Positions 25,396-38,165 of a stretch of 64,000 nt of DNA are shown here, piece after piece (within the stretch, counting starts at the first letter, position 1; each line of letters opens with the position of its first letter). This DNA comes from Prochilodus magdalenae. Taxonomy: Eukaryota; Chordata; Actinopteri; Characiformes; Prochilodontidae. Where the stretch lies: assembly GCA_024036415.1 (NCBI GenBank), contig JAMWET010000814.1:90001-154000 (forward strand), written 5' to 3'. A model generated the notes under the pieces. The model made no database searches. It saw only the letters and a list, made by a program, of their open reading frames with translations, and was not told the origin of the DNA. A program made the position numbers and the translations under genes.

Positions 25396-26751
25396 GTTAT
25401 TATGAAAGACTTTTGGTCCTCTGTCTTTGTCGATTTAGTCTTTGGGTAGGTAACTGTTACACCTCCTTTCACTGTGGTACGCTGTGCAGGTTCTGTCTTC
25501 TACAACAAAAAAGTCCAGTCATTTGAGATTCAGCCAGTGTTTTGCTCAGTACTAGGACATGTGTGTGTGTGTGTTGTTTTGAATTAAACATCTTTATTGG
25601 AAACTGTCTGTAGGCAGCTGAGCTGTCTGCATGGGCAGCATTTCCTGTAAGGTGTGAGCACCCATGTTGCATCATGTCAGACTAACAGAGCACATACAGT
25701 GTGAATATAGGTGCAGCGTGGGCTTTCAGCAAACAAGATCTCTCAACTCACACGGTGTGTGCCTGGACACAGTTCCCCCAAGAAACTGAAATAACCAATA
25801 ACAAACATGTTTGTAGGCTAGGTGCTGAATGTGCTAAGAAGTACACTGCAGTTGTATGAAGGTTTTGATCTGCTACCTTTGCACTTCCAGATGAGTCATT
25901 ATTGTGATGCATGCTTTTGCTTCCACATAAGTCACTATTACACCGAGGTAACAATACTTCTACTTGAGTATGGGACTAGGCTGCCCTACCCAACGTCTTG
26001 ATTTCAAGGGGGCGAAAATGTTCCTCCTTGTTATTCCTAACACTGATTGCACTCGGAAACTCCCACTTTGTCTTTTTGTCGCATTTTCATAGGCCATCAG
26101 GGGACGTCCTGTATTGCTGTGTCTCAGACGGTGCCCGCAGAGACAAACAGTTCAAAATACGATACAGAGGCGTAGTCGTTCATCCACCGCAGTGTTAAAT
26201 AAGCAGTAATTATAGCCTGAGTAATCAAAGCCTGCGGTATCCTCAGCCCTTCTCTGTAGCACTGCCGGACAAACCACAACAGTTGGCTTGTCCCATCTCA
26301 AAGCATCCTCTCTGATCCTCCTTACTATACTGCATAGCCCTCAGAGCGTTAAAGCTTTTTACCCTTCGCTCTGCCCTCAAATACTGTTTACTGCTCACCA
26401 CTTTTGTTTTACTGTTATTCATACGTGTCTCTCCACCATTCAAACATGCCCTCGCTGCTCTTAAACAGCTCGTGTTAAAAGATCTGTAGTGTAGTTTACA
26501 TTGCTTCTCTATCTTCTTGTCTGTGCAGAAGTTCGTAGTGCTATTCACCACAATGGACACGTGAAAGCTTTGGTCGGTGAATGTTTGAGTCAGGCTGTTG
26601 GCTGTTTGCCTTTTCCCATTCTAAGAGCAAACAGCTTTTTTTTGTTTTCCTGTCACAGCTAGCAAGTGGGCAACCAAAGTTAGTCACTTGGGTTTGGGGT
26701 CATATTTGCATTTCCGGAAATATTCCTGCTGATGTTACTGTAAACGGCACT
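25396..26751. other. No gene seen
   Basis: Noncoding by my reading. The 105-codon minus-strand frame at 26243-26560 has no recognisable motif. The stretch from about 26000 to 26570 is less repetitive and more GC-balanced than its surroundings. Confidence 0.4.
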
Positions 26752-27430
26752 GGTAAATGGGTCACGTCTTAGCTTTCTCTTATATGGGATTAGGCACCAA
26801 AACGGGCTGAATCATTTCTACATGACCCTTTTCCAGCTTCTCTTTGTCCTTTAGAAGTAAACATGACATTGTTTTTACTCTGCTTTTAAGCTTGGTATAC
26901 TATATTCATTATATAAATATTATATTATATTATATTATATTATATTATATTATATTATATTATATTAATATACACTTCTTATATATGTGAGTGGGCGGGA
27001 TAAACTGCTGTAGTCTGTGTCAATATGCTACTAGGCCACACTAAGCCAAAGCTAGCCCTCGTCATGCGTTTATGTTTATTCCGAGATGGGTTTGGAAAGA
27101 GTGGTAAATGGGTCACGTCTTAGCTTTCTCTTGTATGGATTTATGCACCAAAAAATGGGCTGACTCATATGTACATGACCCTTTTCCAGCTTCTCTTTGT
27201 CCTTTAGAAGTAAGCATGACATTGTTGTTACTCTGCTTTTAAGATTGGCATATTATATTATATTATATTATATTATATTATATTATATATATACACTTCT
27301 TATATATGTGAGTGGGCGGGATAAACTGCTGTAGTCTGTGTCAATATGCTACTACAGCATACTGAGCCAAAGCTAGCCCTGGTTATGCGTTTATGTTTAT
27401 TAAGAGATGGTTTGGAAAGAGTGGTAAATG
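26752..27430. repeat. 351-bp tandem duplication with (TATAT)n expansions
   Basis: Two consecutive copies of a unit starting GGTAAATGGGTCACGTCTTA at 26752 and 27103, with the start of a third at 27423. Each contains a (TATAT)n or (ATATT)n microsatellite (26905-26967 and about 27250-27290) followed by CACTTCTTATATATGTGAGT and GGGCGGGATAAACTGCTG. Confidence 0.9.
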
Positions 27431-27432
27431 GA

Positions 27433-27640
27433 ACTTTAGTCAATTCAAGTCAAATTTATTATTTATGACAGATTGTCAAAAAACAGCTTTACAGAAAATC
27501 TGGGTCCAAGCCCCCAATAAGCAGGCCAAAAGCCACAGTGGCACGGAAAAACTCCCTCAGAGCAAGAGGAAGAAACCTTGAGAGGAGCCAAGACTCAAAA
27601 GAGGAGCCCATCCTGCTCAGGTCGACCCTGGTTAGCAACA
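27433..27640. repeat. Common teleost interspersed repeat
   Basis: Contains CAATTCAAGTCAAATTTATT, ACAGCTTTACAGAAAATCTG, CGGAAAAACTCCCTCAGAG and GAAACCTTGAGAGGAGCCA in order. This is a frequently dispersed fish repeat. It is not coding. Confidence 0.65.
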
Positions 27641-27719
27641 AACCCAACATAGCTCAGAATTTATAGTCATAGAAATGAATTTAGAACTTCAGGATGAGAA
27701 CTTCCAGCAACTCACCATT

Positions 27720-28290
27720 ATACTCTCACCTAGCACTTTTAGAAACACCTCCTTGCATCTACACTCACTGTGCATTCTATCAGCCTCTCTTAGCCTACTT
27801 AACCTAGCCGACAGTAGTCCATCTGTGTCTCTGTATACTTTGTTATCCCACCTTCACCGCATTCTTCAGTGATCAGGACCCCCACAGGACCACCAAATAA
27901 CAGGTATCATTTGGGTGGTGGATTATTCTCAGCACTGCAGTAACACTGACATGGTGGTGGCGGTGTTAGTGTATGTTGTGCTGGTGTGAGTGGATCAGAC
28001 ACAGTAGTGCTACTGGACACCTCAGTGTCACTGCTGGACTGAGAATCGTCCACCAACCAAAACTGTCCAAAAGCATCCTAGGGCAGCATCCTGTGACCAC
28101 TGATGAAGGACTAAGGGGATGACCAACACTGCACTGTGCAGCAGCAGATGAGCTATCATCTCTGACTGTACGTCTACAAGGTGGAGCAGCAAGGTAGGAG
28201 CGTCCAATACAGTGGACAGTGAGTTTAACACTCCAGCAGCACTGCTGTGTCTGATCCACTCACCAGCACAACACATTCACTCCACCACCA
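27720..28290. mobile_element. Fold-back element with near-complete inverted arms
   Basis: The left arm at 27973-28018 (GTTGTGCTGGTGTGAGTGGA, TCAGACACAGTAGTGCTACT) is matched by the reverse complement at 28231-28273 (AGCAGCACTGCTGTGTCTGA, TCCACTCACCAGCACAAC). Between the arms lie the CAGTGGTCACAGGATGC and GATGATAGCTCATCTGC blocks in reverse orientation. This is the fullest copy of the family seen also at 17075 and 18775; open frames inside it are not genes. Confidence 0.8.
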
Positions 28291-31200
28291 TGCCATGACA
28301 GTTGATAATCGGGTACAAGACACTGAACAACTACAGAGACACTAGCTGCTCTAGTTCTGTCAGTCACAGATGCCATCTAGCATACTGACTATGATAACCT
28401 TTACCCTGGTATTATTTTTAATGATGAAAGAGGAACACACACACACACAAACTGCACTATGAAAAGATTTAGCAGAACTTCTTTTTGGCCAGACTATCTA
28501 GTCATCAGAGTGCTACCGGCACAAGTGCTTTGACTCACTTCTTCCAGGGTCATCAGACAAGGCGTATTATTTTGGTATGTGGTTTTCTATCTATTTTTCG
28601 CCATCATTCAAGGTGATGCATAAGAGATGTCAGTTTTAGGTGTTACCCATGTGGCCCATTCAGTCCACGGTGACAGTAAAGAAGTGATATAGAATAAGGC
28701 CAGTGATCCCGAACATGTCACAAACCCAGGCCTTAAATTGAGGCACTTTATCCAACATTACCAAGCACTCCAGCCACCGAAACAACCAGACTTCTCTGAG
28801 AGGACTCTTAAATCTGGGATGCATTACAAACCTCATGTCTGTTTCTAATTATAGGTTTGTAAATGTCTATGTTAAATCCACACCAGTAATATTAATTGCG
28901 CATAATGTTTCTATTTTTGCTAATGGCTGTAATTTTAAACTTACTATGACAGCAAGATGTCCTCATTTAGGGGAAGTTTGCTAAACACAGACTTACACAC
29001 TCATATAGTCATTAACTAATTTCTGAGAGATCCAATTCCACACACATGAGAATTATTCTCCTCAAAAGGTAAGTATGAAGTCAGAGGGCAAAAAAATACT
29101 CCTCATTTATGTGGTTTTAATTCAGCAGTTGTGAGAAAATTCCCCTAGCGCCCACCAATGTGTCATGCTTCACCGGGTTACGTCAAGTAAATACAGAATA
29201 TGACAAATGACAAGTGACCAAAAAGGCAAAGTTTTCACACACAATAATATGACAAAGAGGAAACAAGAGAAAAAAAGAAAAAAAAAAGAGGAACAGAGAT
29301 TTTAACTAATATGAGCTACAATGTAGAATTGAGAAGTTATGGTATTAGCAGCTATCTATGGTTTTCTGTAGTTATTGTGTGAGTTGGCCAAACTTACTTT
29401 TAAAACTCCTGGTCTGTTTCTGGATCAACAAAATTTTCCATTTCCATTTTTTCATTGCTAGCTCTAACAACCTTTCGACAAAAAACTTTTGAACCTAATA
29501 AGAAATTGTAGAACGGCTTTTGTATACACACAGGACTTCAAAACCACAGGTGCAAATATTAGAGCGCTCCCTCCATTTACTGAACTTCCAGTCAATCAAG
29601 GAACATTACGCAGAAGCCTCAACCATTCAATGTACCATCAAAACAGGACACCCGCTTTCAGTTTTTTAAAGATCTGCCGGGAAATTTTCCCATACCAAAG
29701 TTCAGTCAATGAAATGCAATTAATGCAGATCAGTTAAATCAGTCAGAGCATTTACATGCACTTAATAATCCAAAGGTTGCAGAAAATCAGAAGCTACAGA
29801 TTTTGTCACTAATTAATTCAATGCTTTTACAAACACTTTATTATATTAGATTATAAAAACTTTAGGTCTACACGAGTCAACCAATGTATATAACCATGTA
29901 TATATATGTTACATTTGTCTGTATATACATATATATATCCACAAATACAAACATACATCATATGGTAGATGAAAAAATTTGAAGTCCTTCATTTCATCAA
30001 GCATGCAGTTGGTTTCAAGATTGCTCCAACAGTGTTTCGTTGCTGACTCACGGTTGCTATGTTAAACACAGCTTGCTTATTTGCCGAGAGAATCCGAGAG
30101 AATTCAGAGTAAGGTTATACATGTACTGTTTTCCCTGCTTACTGGCTCTCTTTCATAGCTGGAGTTCATAGTTGGGTACTAGCCTTTAACCCTATCTGGA
30201 AATCAGTGCTTACTGTTTACATCAGCACTTGAATAATCAGATAACTACAGGAATTCTGACTATGATCGGATTATTAAGTGTGAAGTCTAAGCTCTGACAG
30301 TTATGTATCCTTTCAGACCCACAGTGTTTCAAGCACATCTCACAGGGGAAGGATAAACAAAAACACCTGTAGATTTTTTCAGATCTAAGGCAAGATTGGC
30401 TCTTAAGAGAAGAGATGAAGATAAAGGTACAGTCTTGTGGTCTATCCTCCTATTATCCCATTACGTTTAATAATTATACGAATTCCTTTTCCAGAAACTG
30501 TTTTCTTTCCCATTCATTTTCCTTTGGTAAATGGTTTTGGAAAAAAAGTTACTAGCACTTAATGCAATTTTGCTTGGAAGTAAAATGAAAGAAGGATGGC
30601 TTCTGATGTTTGCAATATACTTACTCATTGAAATTATATTTATTTTTGGATGTACTCAGCACAATGGCAAAGTCATTGGTGTTTCCAACCTGACTAGTCT
30701 AGATTATATATATCGATATAGTCCAGCTCAATGGCACAGTGTTTTAACCTGGATGCTGACATTATTGGTATAAAAGATCACTATAGCTTTGAGTTGTTTT
30801 TTTTCGCCTGATCTGTAAAGCCTATCCAATCTCCCAACAGTTACTAAGGAATAACATTATCACACTCATTTGCTATTGTTGAGCAATACATTAGTAAATT
30901 AGTGCATCTTTTACATGCTTACCTAACCATTTCATAATATCAAACCTATGTGCCAAATATAATATAAAGTCTTATGGGAGTATTTTCCTATAAAGCTTAC
31001 ACAGCTCCCAGAAGTTTCAAGCCAAGTGTGAGGCTTCACCGTCTGAGTGGGACTGGACTGGGGGAGGAGGGCAGGGCCGACTCTGCTGCAGTTGTGGTTC
31101 TTTTTACGGCCAAACTTCTCTGCCTGCAGCGTTTAAAGCATAATAATTTTCATGTAACAATCTGTGGCTTTTAAAGAGACCTGCTCCAGGCAGTGCTTTT

Positions 31201-32516
31201 TGGCCTGCTGCACTCCGAGACGAAGCTCTCTCAGACAGCTGTGTGGGTAAACTGGCATGTAAGGTTAGTGCTATCCCAACGAACCATGCAGGACCTTTGC
31301 CATTTGAGTAAATGGTCAGTAAGCCACAGTGGCCATAGAGTTTATGTCATTTACAATGCGGTCGCTCTAGTCTAGCCTCCTCTGGCAACATATGGGACGT
31401 GAGACGGGGCTGCCAAATGAGACGGTGAATTTATCGTTGGCAAACAAGATGTGATATATTTTGTTTACAGCGGAGGATGCATTTTTGCCAGCGTGCCAGC
31501 CAAACAAAACCAAAGCACCACTGGACGCAGCCTTGGAGCCATATTAATTAAACATTTGACGCCATGCTTAAATAGTGGCAGATGTTTTCTGTGTTTTCTT
31601 TGGGTTTTAAAGGTAAAAATAGAAGAAAACATATATGGTTATAAATAAACGGTCATAAACTTGGATTAAATTAGCTCTGTTGGTGTAGCATGGCTTCAGC
31701 TGACAGAGCTAATTTATAACAACTTTTTTTCACAATAATAAAAGCTTTATATGCTTTGTGTAATATGTCAAGGCCTTGTTTACAAACACTGTATGTAAGT
31801 TATCATCTAACCTGTTATTCTTGCGACAATAACAATGCCAATGCACACCTTGCCAAACATTGGCTCATTGGTGACTCGTAAACCAAAGATTTAATTATTT
31901 TTTTGTCAGTGTCTGAATGTGACCTAGGAAAGGGCGTATACATTGTTGTCGCACTCGTTAAAACCACTTAACAGCACCATGTCTTGACACTGACATTGGT
32001 TTGAATGGGGTGGTGTCTTAAAAACCATTTTTATAAGCACACTGCTGTTGAGGAACGAGTTTCCACGGCAGATGAAAAAAAAAATTGGATGGTTGATGGG
32101 CAAACAGAAAAGTGCAAAAAACATGCATTCCTCATTTACAAATGAATAGACTGAATGCTCCATGCACTGTAAAACGCATGCTTTTTCAGTCGTGTCATTC
32201 ACTACAGCATATTTAGAGTACAGGTACAGAGCCAGTGAAATGCAGTTAGCATATAACCAGAAGTGCAAGTACAGTATTATTTACATAAAGAGCCGTAGTA
32301 ATAAATATATACACATAATATAAGTATATCTATATGCATACATATGTATGTATATGTATGTAAAAGAGCAGCATGAATAAAACTACGACCCCAACTTTTA
32401 AAAAACAATAAACTCATACACAGCATTTTGCAAAACAATGAACAGCATCACAAACTAAAATATAAGTCAAACTAGCACAACTCATTAGTGCTAGCACAGT
32501 CACAATGTGCAATATA
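28291..32516. other. No gene seen
   Basis: Contains a purine-rich A-tract (29240-29300), CA dinucleotides (28435-28448) and TATA-type patches (29885-29940, 32300-32360). The frame at 30531-30773 (80 codons, ATG start, hydrophobic LLMFAIYLLIEIIFIFG segment) is the only one that looks protein-like, but I recognise no family. About 31000-31660 is notably non-repetitive; see findings. Confidence 0.35.
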
Positions 32517-33104
32517 CACTCCTCATCAAAAGAATAGTGCCCCTAAAAAAGCAAAGGAGGGCCTTATCGTTGTAACAGCCAGGATGGTGGAAATTTGCCA
32601 AGCAGTAATGTCCCCCCATAAGTCATCCTGCCAGTGCCAGAACAATTGGGAGACAGTGGCACGACACAGGACTACATGTATGCAGACCGTTACAACGATT
32701 GCCCTTAACACCATTTTCAACGTCACCAAAGACTGCAATGGTGGAGACGACCAATGAATCCGTGTGTGGAGGCACCGCGGTCAGTGCCAAGATAAGCGGT
32801 TTGTTGTCACATGGCACATGTCCAGAAGGCCTGGAGTCGCTTTACCTCCACCCATACCGCACCCTCTGCAGGAACTGTGTGAGAATATTCAAGCTGCATG
32901 GGATGGATTATCACAGGACACCATTAGGAACCTCTACCAATCCATACTGAGACGTCTTGTATGTTGCGTTAGCAAATATGGCGGCCCAACACCATCCTGA
33001 GAAGCACTACTTCTGTATGTGTAGCTCAATAAATATTACCCTTCCCAATAGCACAGCAATCGAACAGTCTCTTCTGGGTGCTACTATTTTTTCGATGATC
33101 AGTG
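32517..33104 (+). mobile_element. Tc1-like non-autonomous element with terminal inverted repeats
   Basis: The left end CACTCCTCATCAAAAGAATA and right end (reverse complement CACTGATCATCGAAAAAATA) form a terminal inverted pair, with TA outside the left end. Inside, a frame around 32850-32985 reads QELCENIQAAWDGLSQDTIR, which resembles the C-terminal part of a Tc1-type transposase. The catalytic region is deleted, so this is an internally deleted copy of a transposon that is not active here. The same family occurs at 47800-48372. Confidence 0.75.
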
Positions 33105-36100
33105 AATAATAGCACTAATATATGCACTGTCGGGAAAAAAAATGGGCCCAAAGTACGGTATATTTAACTTATAGTTTTAGCTCCTCTGAGTACAGATTTA
33201 AGTCTTATAGAAAATATGTTGTCTCCCATTAAACCAAAATTAACTTAGCAGTGTTTTTCAACAGTTTGAAGTCAGCAGTGGAACAATATTGACCTGTCTT
33301 TCTTTCCAAAATTCCACTATTTAAAGTATGGTACGAAGGGAAGGGAAAATCTACCCATACCAAGTCACTGTGTCTGCTTGTCTAAGGATTTACCATAAAG
33401 GTCATTCAAAATGTTTTGAACTTCATCCATTTTTTGACTTGGGAGTGTATGTGACACAACTTTAGGGGGTTTACTTTAGTATTACAGTACAGTTTTTCTC
33501 ACAGTTGTCACTTCCATAATTGCATCAGAAGGTGTGATTTTATTATATGCAAGTTCTCAAATCACTATACGCAATTTTCAAGACTACAGCAGAAACAGTT
33601 TCATGGGAATCTAAAGAATAAATAACTAAATGTAAAGGAAAATGTAATGTGATATGTGATGTACAAGCAACTAAATGCTTCAAAAAAAAAAACTGTTAAA
33701 CATCTTTTTAAGATATTATGTCATAAACTTTACCAACTTTTTTTCAAATCCAGCAATTACATCTTGCTCCAAAAGAATCCCTGGAACTTATAGTCCAGTA
33801 CACTGTTGCTAATTTCTCACAGGACATATGAAAACTGCACCCAGATGTGTGCTCATCCATTTGGAAGACCACTGCCTTAGCTAGCTATCTTCATCAGCTT
33901 GTCTGAATGACAACTAAATACTATACTATATACTATACCCATACTATACAGTAGGCTACACGAGAATAGTTAGTATGTCTGAATACGTAGTGTGAATGAC
34001 GTACTACATCGGGAGATTTTGAATTATGCAACCGCAGCACACTGTCCTATCCCATGATTTCATGCGAGCTACAGAGCAGTTCGAAGGGGTTAAAAAAATG
34101 TTGGAAAGCACCAGCTGTTTACAAGTGAATGCGTTTTCTGCAACCTCCTGCTCGAAGCTGTCTCCATGTGGACATGTCCATCGCGAAAACTAACCACATC
34201 GAATGCTACTTTTGTTAACAGGTGGTAAAGTTTATGCCAACTTTTGCCTTTTAAAGAATGGGGTTTGCCATCGTTACGTGACGTCAGCAGAGATCAGGGT
34301 CAAAGGACAAAGATGAGGGTTGTAGTGCATCCGAGTTCGGTACATACTGTGCACTTGCATACTAACAGTACATGCTCCTATAACGACTGAGCAGTACACA
34401 CTAGATTTAATTCGGTTTGTACTGCGTAAGTATGCCATTTCCCACCATCGATGACGTCACTATCACATGTCCCCCATTTTCCAATCCCATTCATCCCCAG
34501 AATACTGACCACACACAACTATTTTCACACTGGCTCATTGCGAAGCATTGCCACTCTGTACGTACCAAGTGTTTCTGTTCCTGATCTTGTTTGCTACTCT
34601 GGTTTTTGACTTCACTCTGATTCTCTGCTTAACTCTTCTTGTTCATCTCTTTGGTACGTATGTGTGATCTGATTGTTTGCCTGGTTTTGACTCCTGAACG
34701 TTTCCTTACTCTGTCTTTGTCCTTGCTTATATCTGCTTTGCTCTTGTTGCTGCTGTGTCTGACTACAAATCTGTTTAATAAACATCGCCTTGATTTTAGC
34801 TCAGCGCTCATGACAATCTGGTTGTCCATCAACACACTTTGCATCATGACAAAATTTCATCAGCAGGCCTTTGGTAATTCCCACCCCTAGTAACATTCAG
34901 GCCTGCTAACACATTTCATTATCTGAAACAAGCTAACTAGGTTGTCATTTCTGTAATCATTGAAGGTCATTTGTGCAGTGAGTGTTAATTAAATAATTTC
35001 ACACCAGGGCTCAGAATATTATGCCCACAGGTGATGAACACTATAGTGGCTTATGTAATGTATTGTTTGGGTTATGCAAGGAGTTATTTCCATGCTGACA
35101 AAACAGTCCGCTTCATTTTACGGTTTAGATACCTGCTAAAACTGGTGCAGACTGGATGCACGACTGATCTAATCTGTAGCCAACTAGTGAGCGTGTCTCT
35201 GGTTGACGAGTTCTGCTTGAAGTAGATGGATAGACGTGTCAACACTGGAAAAAAACCCAATTGGGCAATTTGGCTCAGACATGTTGTTTAGATTTGCCAG
35301 GACCTTACTCAATATCCCATTTCACAGTGCTGCTATAGCAAGAACCTGTGTCACCTCCTTCAATTTCCCATACACAGACACACACACCACATACCCACTA
35401 ACCACACCATGTCTTAGTGTTGAACACAGTCAGCTTCCTCAGTTCCTGCAGGCCGTCAACCACCTTTTACTGGTACAACACCATATACAGCAATGCAGTC
35501 AAAAGCATGACTCATATATGAGTGAAGGTATAGCATATCCTGCATATCCTGCATATCCGTAAAAATAAGACTGCCAAAAAGGGTTTGTTGGGGTGATGCC
35601 ATTGCTGAACCGTTTTTTATTTTATTTTATTTTTTATGGAGAAAACTTTAATAGGTGGTTCTTTTTAAAGAATGGTTTCTTGTAAATGAAATTTGTGAGC
35701 TAGCGTTGGTTAGCTGATGTAACACAATGCTAAGGTAGTGTTCTCCTCCCAGGGTTTTAAGCTATCCAATGGCATTTTAGAAGTAGTTTGTTGAAATAAA
35801 TAAATACATAAAATAGAACCATTTATTCATAAGCCAGACAACAGGGTGGTACCCAAATCATAGTTGGATTTAAAGAGCTTTGTGTAATATATGATATATG
35901 AGGAATGATAGCTTATTAGAATGGCTCAATGTATTTACAGTATTGTGGTACAAATAGAAGCAAGAGACAGATGTGGCATATTGGTTTTCCGTTCAGAATC
36001 AGTTGCACTTGGACTAGATATTATAAATATAAAATAAAATAAACTGCATGCAAATTGACTGAAGTTAACTCTTTTTATTGAGGCTAAGTGACACATGTGC

Positions 36101-36849
36101 TGTAATCATATATCATACAGTGTGTCCAACTGTTTTATTGAGTGCATGACAATAAAACTCTTGAATCTTAATGCGTTTAGCTTGATTTCTTGTTTCCTCT
36201 GCACTTTTTAAATGCTTGACAGTGATAAGCAAAACTGTTGCTCCTGTTGACAACATTTTGGCACTGCTTGCATGTAATATGACATGAACATTAATACATT
36301 ATGAACCATTTAGCTGTTAAATACTGTTACGGGGTACAGCATAGCTCATCTATTTCTCTGTAGTTGATTGCTTTGTTGTTTTGGATATACCCCGGATCTA
36401 GGGCTGTGTTACTGGCTTTTGAATACAGAGCTTGAAACCACACAACAGATATTGGTGTTGACATGACGTTCTAGTCTGGGTTTTCATTTTAGGGACCAGC
36501 TCAAACTAAACTCTGGAATGCTTTTAGAAAGTGCTAGAGAGAGGGATTCAAAACCTAAACATCTGAGTTTACAGTTTAAAACCTGGCCAATGTAAATACT
36601 GTGAGTTTCAGGCAGTTGATTTATAGGAAAGCTCCCAAAATAGAGACCAGAAATACAAAACAACAATTAAAAACAGAGTATACTTATTAATCTTATATTT
36701 GCAATGCCTCCCAATAGAAACAAAGGTTTGCTATGGTAAAACAATTCACATATATCACAAGACTTAGGTCTCCCAGGAAATGATTAATTTTTGTTTCAGT
36801 TGTAATATTTCAAAGAATTCAATTTGATCTTGAAATGGCTTGTCAACAT
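33105..36849. other. No gene seen; fragments of dispersed repeats
   Basis: About 33925-34440 has the TACTATACTATATACTATAC / GTACTACATCG / CAGTACACACTAG pattern of a fish MITE-type repeat. About 34600-34830 is pyrimidine-rich and ends TTTAATAAACATCGCC, like a LINE 3' end. No exon or RNA gene was found in the rest. Confidence 0.4.
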
Positions 36850-37110
36850 GCAGGGATGGACAGCTGGCTTTGTTTACATGATCACTTATGCCAGTGGCTG
36901 ATGATGCAATGAGCAGGGATGATGCATTGCTAGGGTGAGAAATATTTTCTGTAAAACTTGCGGTTACAGAAGCTTCAACAGTACAGCACGTCAGTATGAT
37001 AATTGTCCTTCTTTATGGTGACCCAAGAAAGTGACAGTTGTTGTTTTTTATTCATGGTTCTGACCTCCACATCACGACTTCTTAGGTGTCAATTTTAGGA
37101 ATATTTATAT
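36850..37110. promoter_or_regulatory. Duplicated upstream block, copy A
   Basis: GATGATGCAATGAGCAGGGATGATGCATTG (about 36900) and the following GAAGCTTCAACAGTA ... TTTATGGTGACCC have relatives at 48745-48850 (upstream of copy B), 56930-57200 (upstream of copy C) and 62265-62420. The first three lie 1.45-1.64 kb before the corresponding ATG. It marks the left part of the duplicated mmp9 unit and may carry control elements; a regulatory role is inference. A second shared block lies at 37574-37670 (counterpart 49653-49757). Confidence 0.6.
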
Positions 37111-37981
37111 TACATTGAGTAGAACGAAAATTAAATTATGCTGCATCTGAGTGGGAGGGGATTTTTTAATGTGTAATTAAAATAAGACCTAATAATAATA
37201 ATTTAAACAGAAATCTATCAAAAATAGAGCTGTATAGGGAACTCATCCTGGCTCTTCTATAGTGACCCTTTTTTGTGAAGCTTTTTGGCACTTTCCTTGA
37301 GAGTATAGTTGAAACAAGTTTGTTCTGGCTAATCAGTTATATCGTTATTAGGTCCTGCCATGAAGAAATTCATTGTCCAACTTTAACAATGATAATTTAG
37401 ATTAGCTTATTCCTATTAATACATGACTGGACATGTATATATTGGAAAGAACCAGATGCTCAACATATTCTCATGAGGGAACAAAAAATATGTTTCTGAG
37501 AATATCCTAAAACCTTGTGGTTACTGTCTAACTGTTTGAGTTTTTTAAAAAATGCTGATTTTTGTTCTACCTCAAGACCACAACATCTGGCAACATCAGA
37601 GAGAAGGGAACGGTGCATTTCACAATCAACACAGGAAAGGAGTGTGGTAACGGTGATGATCACTAGTGACTAAAGTGCTGAGATTTCTAATAAGGCGTCT
37701 GAGAAAATGTACAATCATGTTGCAGTATTAGTATTAGTATTAGTCTTTGCTCTTTTTTACCTTCCTTATTCATTGCATTGGCTCCTTTACTATCATATGT
37801 CAAGATCTTTTCCTTCACCTTTACACTTCAGAATAAATAGGAACTAGAATGATTATCACACCAATTATTAGAAAGATGTTCTCATAAGTAAAATGGATGA
37901 TGAACTAACAGATAGATGTTAATTGTGAGGAAAACTTTATTTTCCTGTGGAATGTATTCTTTCCTGTATGAAGTCTTTGGT

Positions 37982-37992
37982 GGAAATTCCCC
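37982..37992 (+). promoter_or_regulatory. NF-kB-type site, mmp9 copy A promoter
   Basis: GGAAATTCCCC fits the kB consensus and lies about 170 bp upstream of the TATA box. The same position in copy B has GGAATTCCCC, embedded in the shared context TTTGGTGGAA. Mammalian MMP9 promoters are known to use NF-kB and AP-1 sites; use in this fish gene is inferred. Confidence 0.6.
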
Positions 37993-38011
37993 TTCTTGGT
38001 GGAGGAGAAAA

Positions 38012-38096
38012 ACACACACACACATACACACACACACACACACAAAAAAAACCCATCCTACTTTTTTTCTGAGTGAGTGTGTGTGTGTGTGTATGT
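38012..38096. repeat. (CA)n then (TG)n: inverted dinucleotide tracts in the mmp9-A promoter
   Basis: About 33 bp of CA-rich repeat and, after a 30-bp spacer, about 17 bp of (GT)n. The two could pair as a stem or adopt Z-DNA. They lie 65-150 bp before the TATA box and are absent from copy B. Confidence 0.9.
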
Positions 38097-38109
38097 GGGA
38101 GGGATGAAG

Positions 38110-38141
38110 TGAGTGACATATAGGTGGTGAGGCTGAGTGAC
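38110..38141 (+). promoter_or_regulatory. Two AP-1-like TGAGTGAC motifs
   Basis: TGAGTGAC occurs at 38110-38117 and 38134-38141, just upstream of the TATA box. Each is one base from the AP-1 consensus TGAGTCA. Copy B has the related GTGACTTACTCA at the same place. Function is inferred from family knowledge only. Confidence 0.35.
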
Positions 38142-38158
38142 CTAATCCTCACTCGGGC

Positions 38159-38165
38159 TATAAAT
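38159..38165 (+). promoter_or_regulatory. mmp9: TATA box of mmp9 copy A
   Basis: TATAAAT in the context GGGCTATAAATGGTGGGCAC, about 190 bp before the ATG. The identical context occurs in copy B. Transcription probably starts about 30 bp downstream. Confidence 0.8.

Noticed and set aside
30531..30773. 80-codon frame with a hydrophobic segment
   Set aside because: It starts with ATG and looks slightly membrane-like, but there is no known family and no neighbouring exon; chance is likely in AT-rich DNA.
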